DNA of 64,000 nucleotides, taken from contig NZ_BAABHB010000006.1 in NCBI RefSeq assembly GCF_039541875.1, forward strand, positions 124,001 through 188,000. The letters are read 5' to 3'. The stretch is from Nibrella viscosa. Its GTDB lineage: Bacteria; Bacteroidota; Bacteroidia; Cytophagales; Spirosomataceae. Position numbers and translations under genes: made by a program. The notes under the pieces are model-generated. The model searched no databases. It worked only from the letters and a program-made list of their open reading frames with translations, and had not been told where the DNA came from. Below, in pieces: positions 34,587-42,569 of this stretch (positions are counted from its first letter, which is position 1; each line of letters begins with the position of its first letter).

Positions 34587-35786
34587 TTAGGGTTCAAAAT
34601 AGCAGATAGAGCCGCCGACCCAGTCGAAGTCCTGGTTGAAGCGGACGCCAATCATTTCGCCCCGGCTCAGGCGGCAGAGGTTGGTCAGCAGCAATGGGCG
34701 GGGGTCTCTACGGTGCCAGATAAACAGCAGTCTGATTTCGCACTTGATCAGGCTGCCGTCAGTCGCCAGCACCACGGGCGTATACTGCACTTTGCGCTGA
34801 AGCAGGTAATTAGGCCGTTCCGCTTCCGGAATGGCATCCAGGTCGGCGGGGGTAATGTTGAGCTTGACGCCACTGCCGGCAAACGAATAGAGCGGCTTCA
34901 GCACAAACTGGCTCAGGTCTTCCGGGTATTCCGTGAGCGTGTGCAGGTAATAACTGGCCGGCGCGTACGGGCTGTCGATCAGCGGCAGGGTAAACTTGCT
35001 GATGCGGAAAAACCAGTTCGGGTGCCCGATCCATTCTACATCCACATCATCCGTCAGCGTAAAATCAGTCTGCAAATCCGGCATGTGCTCCAGTTCGTCA
35101 AATATCAGCCGGTTGTATATTTTTTTTATGTGAATCTGCCGACCGTCCTTCTCGTAGTAGAGCTGCCGGCCATTTTTCCGGATTTTGGTCAGGCAGACCG
35201 GCTCCACGCCCAGGTATCGCTTCGTCAGTTCAAAATCGATGCGGGTTTTCTGTTTCTCCGGATAAATTTCCAGCAGAATAACCTCCTCCGGATCACACAA
35301 GCCCACAATTCGCCGGCGCAGGTGCTCCAGGTACGTCTGGTTACTGTCGACGTTGAATAAGTGGGTGAAGTCTTCCGGAATAGGGAAAAACTTCCGGTAC
35401 ATTTCTGAGATGTACGGCTGAAAGCCGAACAGCGACGGAAAACCCTGCAGTTCGATCAATTGCGGGGTAAGTTCGCCGTTCTCGTCGCGGCAGACGGCAA
35501 AGTCAATCGCCAGAAAAGCCGGATGCTCGTCTTCGTTCGGCACAAACTGATGTGCAGGAATAGCCCGGTCCGTCAGCTCCCTGTAATCCTCGCGGGTGAG
35601 TACATCCACAATATCCTCGCAGGCAGCCAGGAGTTTTTCCTTCAGCACAGCGGGTACAAAGACCGGCGTCTCGGCAAGGCGGAAGTCCAACTGGCCAGGC
35701 AGGTCGGCCTCAACAGCGTTTAAAAAAGCCCGGTATTGCTCCGGGCTAAAGGCTTGATTGTATGCGTCACGAACAGTTGCAATCAT
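34587..35786 (-). CDS. ATP-grasp-like protein, possibly circularly permuted
   Basis: 399 residues from the ATG at 35786 (a TTG ten codons earlier is less likely). Conserved-looking elements are L-T-P-Q-L-I-E-L-Q-G-F-P-S-L early, then F-V-L-K-P-L-Y-S-F-A-G-S-G-V, Y-L-L-Q-R-K-V-Q, C-E-I-R-L-L-F-I-W and T-N-L-C-R-L-S-R-G near the end. K-P...A-G-S-G-V resembles the ATP-binding Lys and Gly loop; an E...G-F-P-S block before it, not after, suggests the permuted ATP-grasp order seen in glutathionylspermidine-synthase-like proteins. It would form an amide bond using ATP. The call is inferred from motifs and from four neighbouring amide-chemistry genes. No exact family was recognised. Confidence 0.55.
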   Translation of the reverse strand: MIATVRDAYNQAFSPEQYRAFLNAVEADLPGQLDFRLAETPVFVPAVLKEKLLAACEDIVDVLTREDYRELTDRAIPAHQFVPNEDEHPAFLAIDFAVCRDENGELTPQLIELQGFPSLFGFQPYISEMYRKFFPIPEDFTHLFNVDSNQTYLEHLRRRIVGLCDPEEVILLEIYPEKQKTRIDFELTKRYLGVEPVCLTKIRKNGRQLYYEKDGRQIHIKKIYNRLIFDELEHMPDLQTDFTLTDDVDVEWIGHPNWFFRISKFTLPLIDSPYAPASYYLHTLTEYPEDLSQFVLKPLYSFAGSGVKLNITPADLDAIPEAERPNYLLQRKVQYTPVVLATDGSLIKCEIRLLFIWHRRDPRPLLLTNLCRLSRGEMIGVRFNQDFDWVGGSICYFEP

Positions 35787-35816
35787 GTTCTTGTAACAAA
35801 TGAATGATACCGACAA

Positions 35817-36698
35817 TCAGGCAAAGTGCCGCTTGTCTTCCAGCTTCATAATGGGTTCAATCCGGGTCACGCGGGTCTCGTCGGGATGGGCTTTCAGCGC
35901 TTCAATCGCGTGCCGCAAAAATGTCGGCAGCACCACCGACTCAGTCAGTTCAATCTTATTCGGGTCCTGCAACGAATGCACCATATCGTAGTACTTTTCT
36001 TCGCTGTAGTTTTCGATGATCTGATTCTTCTTCTCGTCGGTCATAAAGTACCGCAGCATACCCTCGCCATCCGCTTCCGGGTGAAACTGCGTACCGAAGA
36101 TTTCGTCGGAGAAGCGAACCGCCATCACGGCTCGTTCCAGGTTGACGTGTGGCCGGATCTTTTCCAGACATAAAATCTTAGCCCCGATTTCGTCGATCCG
36201 GTCAAAATCAGGCTCTGTCAGTTGATAATCCCGGGAGTCGACCGCGTAGAACGGCTCCGGCAACGACTGGAAAAAAGGCTCCGCAGTTCCTTCATCGGTC
36301 TTGTGCATCGGAAAAATACCGAACGAGGTCGACTTCCGCTTGCTGACAGTACCGATACCCAGATGCCGGGCCACCAGTTGAAACGAGTGGCAAATCAGAA
36401 ACAGATATTTTTTCTGCTCGTGACAGCGGTTATGGTGAAAAATCCGGTCGATCAGGTCGAAGTACCGGGTTTCCCAGGGCTCGTCGGAGGGCAGGGGGCT
36501 ACCCGGTCCGCCCGTCGAGATAAAGATGTCGTAATCCAGACTGGGCAGCTCGTTATTAGCCCGAACGTTAAATACGTGGAAGGTCAGGGTATAATGTCCC
36601 TTGCCTTCTACCCTCCGGATCAGTTGCAGAATACAACGCATTCCCTCGTTGGGAACGTTGTTGTACATGTCCAGAACGGCGATTTTTATTGGCTTCAT
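35817..36698 (-). CDS. Class I glutamine amidotransferase-like protein
   Basis: 293 residues. The GATase-1 nucleophile elbow is L-F-L-I-C-H-S-F-Q-L, slightly different from the usual G-x-C-x-G-x-Q, and the His-Glu pair is F-G-T-Q-F-H-P-E-A-D. D-Y-D-I-F-I-S-T-G-G-P-G-S-P is the family glycine loop. About 60 extra residues follow the domain (E-N-Y-S-E-E-K-Y-Y-D-M-V-H...). It either supplies ammonia from glutamine to a partner or hydrolyses a gamma-glutamyl bond, as in PuuD-like enzymes. It lies 10 bp after the carboxylate-amine ligase and before the ATP-grasp-like gene, so a role in the same pathway is very likely. Confidence 0.85.
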   Translation of the reverse strand: MKPIKIAVLDMYNNVPNEGMRCILQLIRRVEGKGHYTLTFHVFNVRANNELPSLDYDIFISTGGPGSPLPSDEPWETRYFDLIDRIFHHNRCHEQKKYLFLICHSFQLVARHLGIGTVSKRKSTSFGIFPMHKTDEGTAEPFFQSLPEPFYAVDSRDYQLTEPDFDRIDEIGAKILCLEKIRPHVNLERAVMAVRFSDEIFGTQFHPEADGEGMLRYFMTDEKKNQIIENYSEEKYYDMVHSLQDPNKIELTESVVLPTFLRHAIEALKAHPDETRVTRIEPIMKLEDKRHFA

Positions 36699-36708
36699 AC
36701 AAGGGTAA

Positions 36709-37809
36709 CTACCTCAGTCCGAAAGAAGTTTCCTGGACAATGTAGTCCACTACTTTAGTCAGGTCCTGCGTTTGATTGAACACACTGAGCTGCCGGTCGG
36801 CCCCCGTTCCCATTTCCAGGATCTTGTTCAGGTACTCCACTTCCTCGCGGCTGCCGAGGTCATCAACCACATCATCCACAAAATCGAGCAGCTCCTGCGC
36901 CAGGTGGTGGTACGGCACTTCCTGCTGTTTACCGAAGTCGATCAGCTTGGCTTCGATGCCGTAGCGGGCAGCCCGCCATTTGTTCTCGTTGATCAGAATC
37001 CGGCGGTAGGGGCGGAAGTTCAGGTTCTGGCGGTGCAGCTTGTGAATTTTCGCCACCAGCGCCTGCATCAGCGCGGCCAGGCAGATGGTTTCGTCGACCC
37101 GCATGGGCACGTCGCAGATCCGGAACTCGATGGTGTCGAAGAACGGGTGCAGGCGGATGTCCCACCAGATTTTCTTACCGTTATCGATACACCCCGTTTT
37201 CACCAGCAGGTTGATGTACTCATCATACTCCGAAGCTGAGGAGAAAAAGTCGGGGATACCCGTTCGCGGAAACTTATCGAATACTTTGGAGCGGTACGAT
37301 TTAAAACCGGTATTGCGGCCGCACCAGAACGGTGAGTTGGTCGATAAGGCATAAATATGCGGCAGGAAATACCGCACGGCATTCATAATCTGAACGCCCT
37401 CGTTCCGGCTTTCGATGCCCACGTGTACGTGCAGGCCGAAAATCAGGTTGGAGCGGGCCACATCGCGCATCTCGTCGATCAGCTTATCGTAGCGTTCGTT
37501 GGGGGTGATAAGCTGCGCCTGCCAGTCGGAGATAGGGTGCGTACCGGCGGCCGCAAGTTGCAGGTTCTGTTTATCGGCCAGATCCAGGATCATCTTGCGC
37601 AGATAGGTCACCTCCTGACGGGCTTCCTGAATATTGTGGCAGATGTTGGTGCCGACCTCCACTACGGCCTGGTGCATTTCGGCTTTTACACGCTCCTGGA
37701 GAATGATTTCACCACCCTCCACGATTTTAGACATATGGGAACGCAGTTCACGCGTCTCCGGGTCGATCGTCTGAAACTCCTCTTCAATTCCTAAGGTGAA
37801 AACAGGCAT
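36709..37809 (-). CDS. GCS2-type carboxylate-amine ligase (YbdK-like)
   Basis: 366 residues. The N-terminus F-T-L-G-I-E-E-E-F-Q is the glutamate-cysteine-ligase-2 signature; G-L-H-V-H-V-G and the later N-K-W-R-A-A-R-Y-G match YbdK-like proteins. These use ATP to couple a carboxylate, often glutamate, to an amine; E. coli YbdK has weak glutamate-cysteine ligase activity, and most relatives have unknown substrates. The ATG at 37809 is unambiguous. It lies between an ATP-grasp ligase (11-bp gap) and a glutamine amidotransferase (10-bp gap). The combination indicates stepwise amide-bond formation on a shared product rather than glutathione synthesis alone. Confidence 0.9.
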   Translation of the reverse strand: MPVFTLGIEEEFQTIDPETRELRSHMSKIVEGGEIILQERVKAEMHQAVVEVGTNICHNIQEARQEVTYLRKMILDLADKQNLQLAAAGTHPISDWQAQLITPNERYDKLIDEMRDVARSNLIFGLHVHVGIESRNEGVQIMNAVRYFLPHIYALSTNSPFWCGRNTGFKSYRSKVFDKFPRTGIPDFFSSASEYDEYINLLVKTGCIDNGKKIWWDIRLHPFFDTIEFRICDVPMRVDETICLAALMQALVAKIHKLHRQNLNFRPYRRILINENKWRAARYGIEAKLIDFGKQQEVPYHHLAQELLDFVDDVVDDLGSREEVEYLNKILEMGTGADRQLSVFNQTQDLTKVVDYIVQETSFGLR

Positions 37810-37820
37810 ACAGGCAGCGG

Positions 37821-38852
37821 TTAGGAGGCAGTTGTTTTCTTTTTGGATTTGGGTTTGGCCGGGTCGGCGGCATTGGTCTGTGTTGCGGCCGGTGCTAAGC
37901 CCTGCCCCTGCGCCGAGTGCCGGATAAACGTACCCCAGGTGAGGTTGCTCTGGCCGGGTTTATGCGCTCTGGCCCGCTCAATGGCGTAGTTGGCGGCCGT
38001 CTCCACTACCCAGTCGAAGTTCTCCTGACCTACCGAATACACATCGGCATCGGGTGCCGGGTTGCCGAAGTCAATGGCGTACGGAATACCGTCGCGCACG
38101 GCAAACTCCACCGTGTTGAAATCGTAGCCGAGCGCCTGGTTTAGCTTGATCACGTAATCTTTCACCGTCGCCAGCAGCTTTTTGGCGGCTGGTCCGGTCG
38201 CTTTGGTTTCTGACACGTAGCGAAGGTGGTGCGGGTTGCGGGGCTCATACGGCATAATCCGGACCTCTTTGCCGCCGATGCAGTAGCACCGGAAGTAATC
38301 GTCGAAGTCAATGGCCTCCTGAAACAGCATTACCAACTGATTGGTCTCGCCGTAGGCCCGGAAAAATTCCTCGGCATTATGCAGTTTATAGACGTGTTTC
38401 CAGCCTCCGCCGGCATGGGGCTTCATAAATGCCGGAAAACCGATATGCTGGAAAATAGCGTCCCAGTTCATCATCTGCAGGTTGCGGAACGATTTTTCAT
38501 TGGTATCGTCCGGCCGGTCTTTCGAGGGCAGCAGCACCGTTTTGGGTACCGGTACGCCCACCTGCACGGCCACGGCGTTATTGAAGAATTTTTCGTCGGC
38601 GCTCCACCAGAACGGATTGTTGATGACGGCGGTGCCGCAAATGGCAGCATTTTTCAGGTAAGCGCGGTAAAACGGAACATCCTGCGAAATGCGGTCGATG
38701 ATTACGGCGTAATCCGTGGCCACGGCTTGTTCTACCTGCGGAATGCTAACAAATTCGGCGATTATATCCTTTTGTTTTTTCTCGTTGATGCGGTCGACAA
38801 ACGCCTGGGGGAAGGTGTTTTCCTGCCCGAAAAGGATTCCTATTTTCTTCAT
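37821..38852 (-). CDS. ATP-grasp ligase (RimK/D-Ala-D-Ala ligase-like)
   Basis: 343 residues. The pre-ATP-grasp domain starts K-I-G-I-L-F-G-Q-E-N-T-F-P. The nucleotide-binding part has F-P-A-F-M-K-P-H-A-G-G-G-W, and the metal-binding end has N-T-V-E-F-A-V-R-D-G-I-P-Y-A-I-D-F-G-N-P-A-P-D. The last 25 residues are a Lys/Pro/Ala-rich tail of unknown use. It activates a carboxylate as an acyl phosphate and joins it to an amine. With the GCS2 ligase directly after it, two consecutive couplings are plausible. Substrates are unknown. Confidence 0.85.
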   Translation of the reverse strand: MKKIGILFGQENTFPQAFVDRINEKKQKDIIAEFVSIPQVEQAVATDYAVIIDRISQDVPFYRAYLKNAAICGTAVINNPFWWSADEKFFNNAVAVQVGVPVPKTVLLPSKDRPDDTNEKSFRNLQMMNWDAIFQHIGFPAFMKPHAGGGWKHVYKLHNAEEFFRAYGETNQLVMLFQEAIDFDDYFRCYCIGGKEVRIMPYEPRNPHHLRYVSETKATGPAAKKLLATVKDYVIKLNQALGYDFNTVEFAVRDGIPYAIDFGNPAPDADVYSVGQENFDWVVETAANYAIERARAHKPGQSNLTWGTFIRHSAQGQGLAPAATQTNAADPAKPKSKKKTTAS

Positions 38853-38898
38853 AGTGAGAAGTGATTATGAGCTAAATTGAGCTGATTAATGATGCAAG

Positions 38899-39603
38899 TT
38901 AGATTAAAGAAAGGTAGTGGGGAAACATTTCGCGCCAGACGGGCCAGTCATGTTCGCCCCAGGGCCGCACGTCGAGCCAGTGCGGAATATGTTTCCGGCT
39001 CAGAATCTCAGACATCCGGTGGTTTTCCGGGCGGCAGAAATCGTAGGCCGAGGTCCCAAGCACGATCTTCATCTGGTAAAAATGGTCGTTATGGGCGTTC
39101 GGAATGTAATCGGGCGGATTGTTGAGGTACACATTGGTGTCGTAGTACCCGCTCATAAAGGAACGGATGTCAAAAGCCGCCCCCATCGAGAACATATACG
39201 CCACCTGATCGGGGTGCCGGAAGGCAAAGTTCAGTGCCTGAAAGCCGCCGAAGCTGCACCCGGCTACGCCAACCTTGCTGACGTTACACTCCCGCTGCAC
39301 CGAGGGCACCAGTTCTTCGCACAGGAACCGGTCGTATAGCACATGGTTCCAGATGCGGGCACCGGGATGCAGGTGCTTGGCGTACCAGCTATCCCGGTCG
39401 ATGCTATCGACGCAAATGAGTTTTATTTTGCCGGTTTCTACAAACCAGCGGGCGGTTTCAATGAACCCAAAGTTCTTGTATTCGTAATAACGGCCCATCG
39501 TGGTCGGGAACAGCAGGACCGGGTAGCCCCAGTTGCCATACACCAGCAGTTCGATGTCGCGGCCCAGATGATGCGAGTAAAATCGTCGGTATTCTTCGTG
39601 CAA
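38899..39603 (-). CDS. Alpha/beta-hydrolase esterase, first gene of the ligase operon
   Basis: About 234 residues beginning H-E-E-Y-R-R-F-Y-S-H-H-L-G-R-D-I-E-L-L-V-Y-G. The nucleophile elbow is G-V-A-G-C-S-F-G-G-F-Q-A-L, and a late H-D-W-P-V-W block supplies the His. No ATG lies at the homology boundary; I use the TTG at 39603. An ATG at 39711 is in frame but adds 36 residues that look like translated promoter: TTTG and TACTTTTTG boxes lie there. As first gene of the operon it may trim or release the product. It belongs to the esterase D/mycolyltransferase-like fold group; the substrate is unknown. Confidence 0.8.
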   Translation of the reverse strand: MHEEYRRFYSHHLGRDIELLVYGNWGYPVLLFPTTMGRYYEYKNFGFIETARWFVETGKIKLICVDSIDRDSWYAKHLHPGARIWNHVLYDRFLCEELVPSVQRECNVSKVGVAGCSFGGFQALNFAFRHPDQVAYMFSMGAAFDIRSFMSGYYDTNVYLNNPPDYIPNAHNDHFYQMKIVLGTSAYDFCRPENHRMSEILSRKHIPHWLDVRPWGEHDWPVWREMFPHYLSLI

Positions 39604-39693
39604 AATGAGTATGATTAGGTAAAATCTGTGGACTAATGAACGGGTAAATTTCGAAAAAGTCAAAAAGTACGTCGGTATATAGGACGCAAACTT

Positions 39694-39701
39694 TACCTTT
39701 G
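39694..39701 (+). promoter_or_regulatory. -7 box of the divergent esterase gene
   Basis: TACCTTTG matches TAnnTTTG, 52 bp before the ATG at 39753. No convincing -33 TTTG was found at the usual distance. Confidence 0.4.
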
Positions 39702-39752
39702 GCGGCATCAATAACCTATATGTACCACCTGTTTATCTTGTTTTTTCGTCTA

Positions 39753-40604
39753 ATGAACAATCCGACGGCTGAGCCTGTTTCTTCGTCCATATTCCCTTCT
39801 AAACCATCCGTTACGGTTGTTCGCGACACCGCCCTGGTGTCTGTTCCGCTTAATCGCCCGGTAACGCTAGATATTATTCTGCCGCCCGATTATAATAGCG
39901 GGCCCGACGATCTGCCGGTGCTGTACCTCAACGATGGTCAGGATTTGCCCCGGTTGCGGTTGACTGAAATTTTGGATTCCCTCTATCAGCAGCAGGCAAT
40001 TCCCTCGTTTGTGCTAGTTGCCATTCACGCGGGTGATCGTATTCAGGAGTATGGCACGGCCGTGCAGGCCGATTATATGCAGCGCGGCAGCAAGGCCGGT
40101 TTGTATACCAATTTTATACTGACGGAGTTGCTGCCCTATATCCGGAAGCACTACCGGATAACCACCCATCCGGCCCGGTCTGTCTTTGCCGGTTTCTCGC
40201 TGGGAGGGCTATCCGCCTTTGACCTGGTCTGGCATCATCCTGAGCACTTTAGCAAAGCCGGTGTCTTTTCCGGCTCCTTCTGGTGGCGCAAAAAAGGTCT
40301 GGACGCGGGCTATACCGATGCCGACCGGATCATGCATGAGTTGGTACGTAAAGGCAAAGCCGATAAACGACTTAAGTTCTGGCTGCAGACCGGTACCCTG
40401 GACGAAACCGACGACCGCGACAACGATGGGGTTATCGATTCCATTGACGATACGCTCGACCTGATTGCCGAACTGGAGCGGAAAGGATACCGCTGGGGAC
40501 GGGATATTCGTTACGTAGAGGTAATGGGCGGCCGGCATAACCCGGAAACCTGGTCTCAGGTGATGCCCGACTTTTTACGCTGGGCCTTCGGGGCTGCTAA
40601 CTAA
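39753..40604 (+). CDS. Enterochelin-esterase-like alpha/beta hydrolase
   Basis: 283 residues from the ATG at 39753 (39720 is possible and adds a hydrophobic stub). R-P-V-T-L-D-I-I-L-P-P-D-Y opens the domain; D-G-Q-D and the elbow F-A-G-F-S-L-G-G-L-S-A carry the nucleophile Ser, with a late G-G-R-H-N-P-E-T-W His block. A Ca-loop-like D-D-R-D-N-D-G-V-I-D-S-I-D-D insert precedes it. Members hydrolyse esters of siderophores, sugars or phenolics; no clear signal peptide is seen. It is divergent from the ligase operon and followed 9 bp later by a lipoprotein gene, so the latter two are probably co-transcribed. Confidence 0.82.
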   Translation: MNNPTAEPVSSSIFPSKPSVTVVRDTALVSVPLNRPVTLDIILPPDYNSGPDDLPVLYLNDGQDLPRLRLTEILDSLYQQQAIPSFVLVAIHAGDRIQEYGTAVQADYMQRGSKAGLYTNFILTELLPYIRKHYRITTHPARSVFAGFSLGGLSAFDLVWHHPEHFSKAGVFSGSFWWRKKGLDAGYTDADRIMHELVRKGKADKRLKFWLQTGTLDETDDRDNDGVIDSIDDTLDLIAELERKGYRWGRDIRYVEVMGGRHNPETWSQVMPDFLRWAFGAAN

Positions 40605-40613
40605 TTCACGTAT

Positions 40614-42569
40614 ATGCGCAATAATGTAACGCTGCCGGCGGCTGGTTTGCTACTGGCGTTTCTATCCTGCACAACCGGAGGAGTCAGACAAACGGCTGCC
40701 ACATCGGCAGATAACGAAAAGCACCCGCGGCCCAGCCCGGCAAAACAGGAGACCTACTCTCAAACCGGCAACCTGCCACCCGCCGGCGGGCAATCCGGCA
40801 TGACCCGTATCCTGACCCGGCGCATGACCGACCGGAAAGGCAAAATTGGCCGCAACCAGTTACCCGATAACAGCTACTACTCGCCCAATTACCATTTCTA
40901 TATTCCCTTCGGTATTCCGGGCGTCAGCATAGACGACTGGAAAAAGCAGGGGTATAACCATTTTGATATTGCCTATGTGCATGATGACCTGGATGCTGGT
41001 CGAACAAAAGCGCAGGAATGTGCATACCTGATGGGTGAGCAACTGGTAGTTCCGGGCGATTTGCGCAACTGGACTTATTTTCACACCCCTATCGATGTGG
41101 TTGCCCAGCGCCTTTGGGAGTTTTCTCAGGTCGACCCTCGGGCTTCGCTGATTATCCCAAATATCGAAACTATTGGAATATGGTCCTGGACCGGTATGCC
41201 TGCCAACGACTGGAATACGATCCGGAACCAAACGACCAGATGCGAGATTGACGGAAAATCGCGTACCTACCAGCAGTTGCGCGACGCCGGCCTCGAAATT
41301 GCCGAAATACACCAGCGCTGGATAAACCGGTATATCCTCGTCCGTGAAGTTATCAAAAACGTTGTGCCTGGCATGAAATATACGATGGGTACGTCTATTT
41401 ACCAGGGCTCACCAACCGGCGAATCGGTGCCGGATAAAACCATTCCCTTTACGGATGCCCGCGCCAATATTCGCCACTGGACCGGGCGGAATGATGATAA
41501 ACTGGCATTTACGACCCACGGAAAGCCGGTGACGCTGACAATACCCAAAGGCGATAATTTGTTTAGCGGGGAGGATGTCCATTGGGATTATGACTACCCG
41601 CATACCGTGGATATGCTGGAGTCGGACTACAACGACATCTTTGTTCATAAAAAGCCGGGCACCCAGACGAATATGTATATCTGGTCGAAGGTCTTACCGG
41701 CACACGCGGGTGGCTGGATCAAAGCCCGCTGGCAGTTGATCCGCCGGAAGCTGAAAGCCAACGGGTTAAATCCGGATATTCCCATTGTTCATATGGCCGA
41801 GATGCAGGCGGAAGGCAACGAGTCGATTGCCATAGTCAGCGAAGAGGGTATCTGGCTGCGAGTGGCCAACGGACGACTGCCGTTTGATGATATTACTCCT
41901 TTGCCGGGCCTGGATCGTCCGAAGCTGGCCTTGTCGCCTGATTATCAGTACTCTATCGGTATCTGGCACCGCTTTCTGAACAAGTACGGGGGCAATTACT
42001 TTTTCAATGCACCTAATACGGTATCGCTCGATGGCAGTTTTTCCTGGTATACTCAGCATTTGCACTGGGTAGATGCCCGCTTGCAGGCTCGGGAAGACAT
42101 GCAGCACCTGGAGCGCTTTATCGACAACTCGATCCTGGTAGAGGACCCGGAGGTGATGGAACAGGGAAAAACAAGCTGGGAGGCTTACGATGGCGTACAG
42201 GCGTACAAATGGCAGGGAAAATCCCGCAAAACCGTTCGACCGGCCTATAGCCTCCGGTACTGGACCACCAACGGCAAAACCTGGGTAGTTATTGTCGGCT
42301 CGTTTCCGCAAAGTCACGGTGAACGCCGGACGGATAGAATCCGGGTATCGGGCGGAGCGCTCAACGGGGCCGTGTTTGAGGTAACCCTGACAGGACCAAC
42401 GGCGCATCTGATCGAATTTACGGTGCCGGCGGATGGGGCTGCCAAACTCTTCCGGAGCGGTCCCGTGCTGAACCCCAAACTCACCATGCCCGGTTACGGT
42501 GGTCAGGCCGTAATCGATCCGGCTACTCCGCTGCTAAGTCCGGCTACGGCCAATGTGCGGAAGCAGTGA
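40614..42569 (+). CDS. Large lipoprotein of unknown function
   Basis: 651 residues. The leader G-L-L-L-A-F-L-S-C has a lipobox at Cys 19, then a low-complexity spacer to about 60. The body reads as one large globular enzyme-like domain with many Trp, Tyr and His residues (W-S-W-T-G-M-P; H-W-D-Y-D-Y-P-H; Y-G-G-N-Y-F-F-N-A-P-N) and a beta-sandwich-like C-terminus (T-W-V-V-I-V-G-S-F-P-Q-S-H-G-E-R). The pattern suggests a glycan-active barrel plus accessory domain, but I do not recognise a family. Being lipid-anchored it acts in the periplasm or at the surface. Its last 36 bp overlap the 3' end of the convergent CHAT gene. Confidence 0.7.
   Translation: MRNNVTLPAAGLLLAFLSCTTGGVRQTAATSADNEKHPRPSPAKQETYSQTGNLPPAGGQSGMTRILTRRMTDRKGKIGRNQLPDNSYYSPNYHFYIPFGIPGVSIDDWKKQGYNHFDIAYVHDDLDAGRTKAQECAYLMGEQLVVPGDLRNWTYFHTPIDVVAQRLWEFSQVDPRASLIIPNIETIGIWSWTGMPANDWNTIRNQTTRCEIDGKSRTYQQLRDAGLEIAEIHQRWINRYILVREVIKNVVPGMKYTMGTSIYQGSPTGESVPDKTIPFTDARANIRHWTGRNDDKLAFTTHGKPVTLTIPKGDNLFSGEDVHWDYDYPHTVDMLESDYNDIFVHKKPGTQTNMYIWSKVLPAHAGGWIKARWQLIRRKLKANGLNPDIPIVHMAEMQAEGNESIAIVSEEGIWLRVANGRLPFDDITPLPGLDRPKLALSPDYQYSIGIWHRFLNKYGGNYFFNAPNTVSLDGSFSWYTQHLHWVDARLQAREDMQHLERFIDNSILVEDPEVMEQGKTSWEAYDGVQAYKWQGKSRKTVRPAYSLRYWTTNGKTWVVIVGSFPQSHGERRTDRIRVSGGALNGAVFEVTLTGPTAHLIEFTVPADGAAKLFRSGPVLNPKLTMPGYGGQAVIDPATPLLSPATANVRKQ

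Noticed and set aside
36709..38852. Glutathione synthesis (gshA/gshB-like pair)
   Set aside because: The GCS2 and ATP-grasp pair resembles it superficially, but the operon also has an amidotransferase, aminotransferase, second ligase and esterase, which glutathione synthesis does not need.
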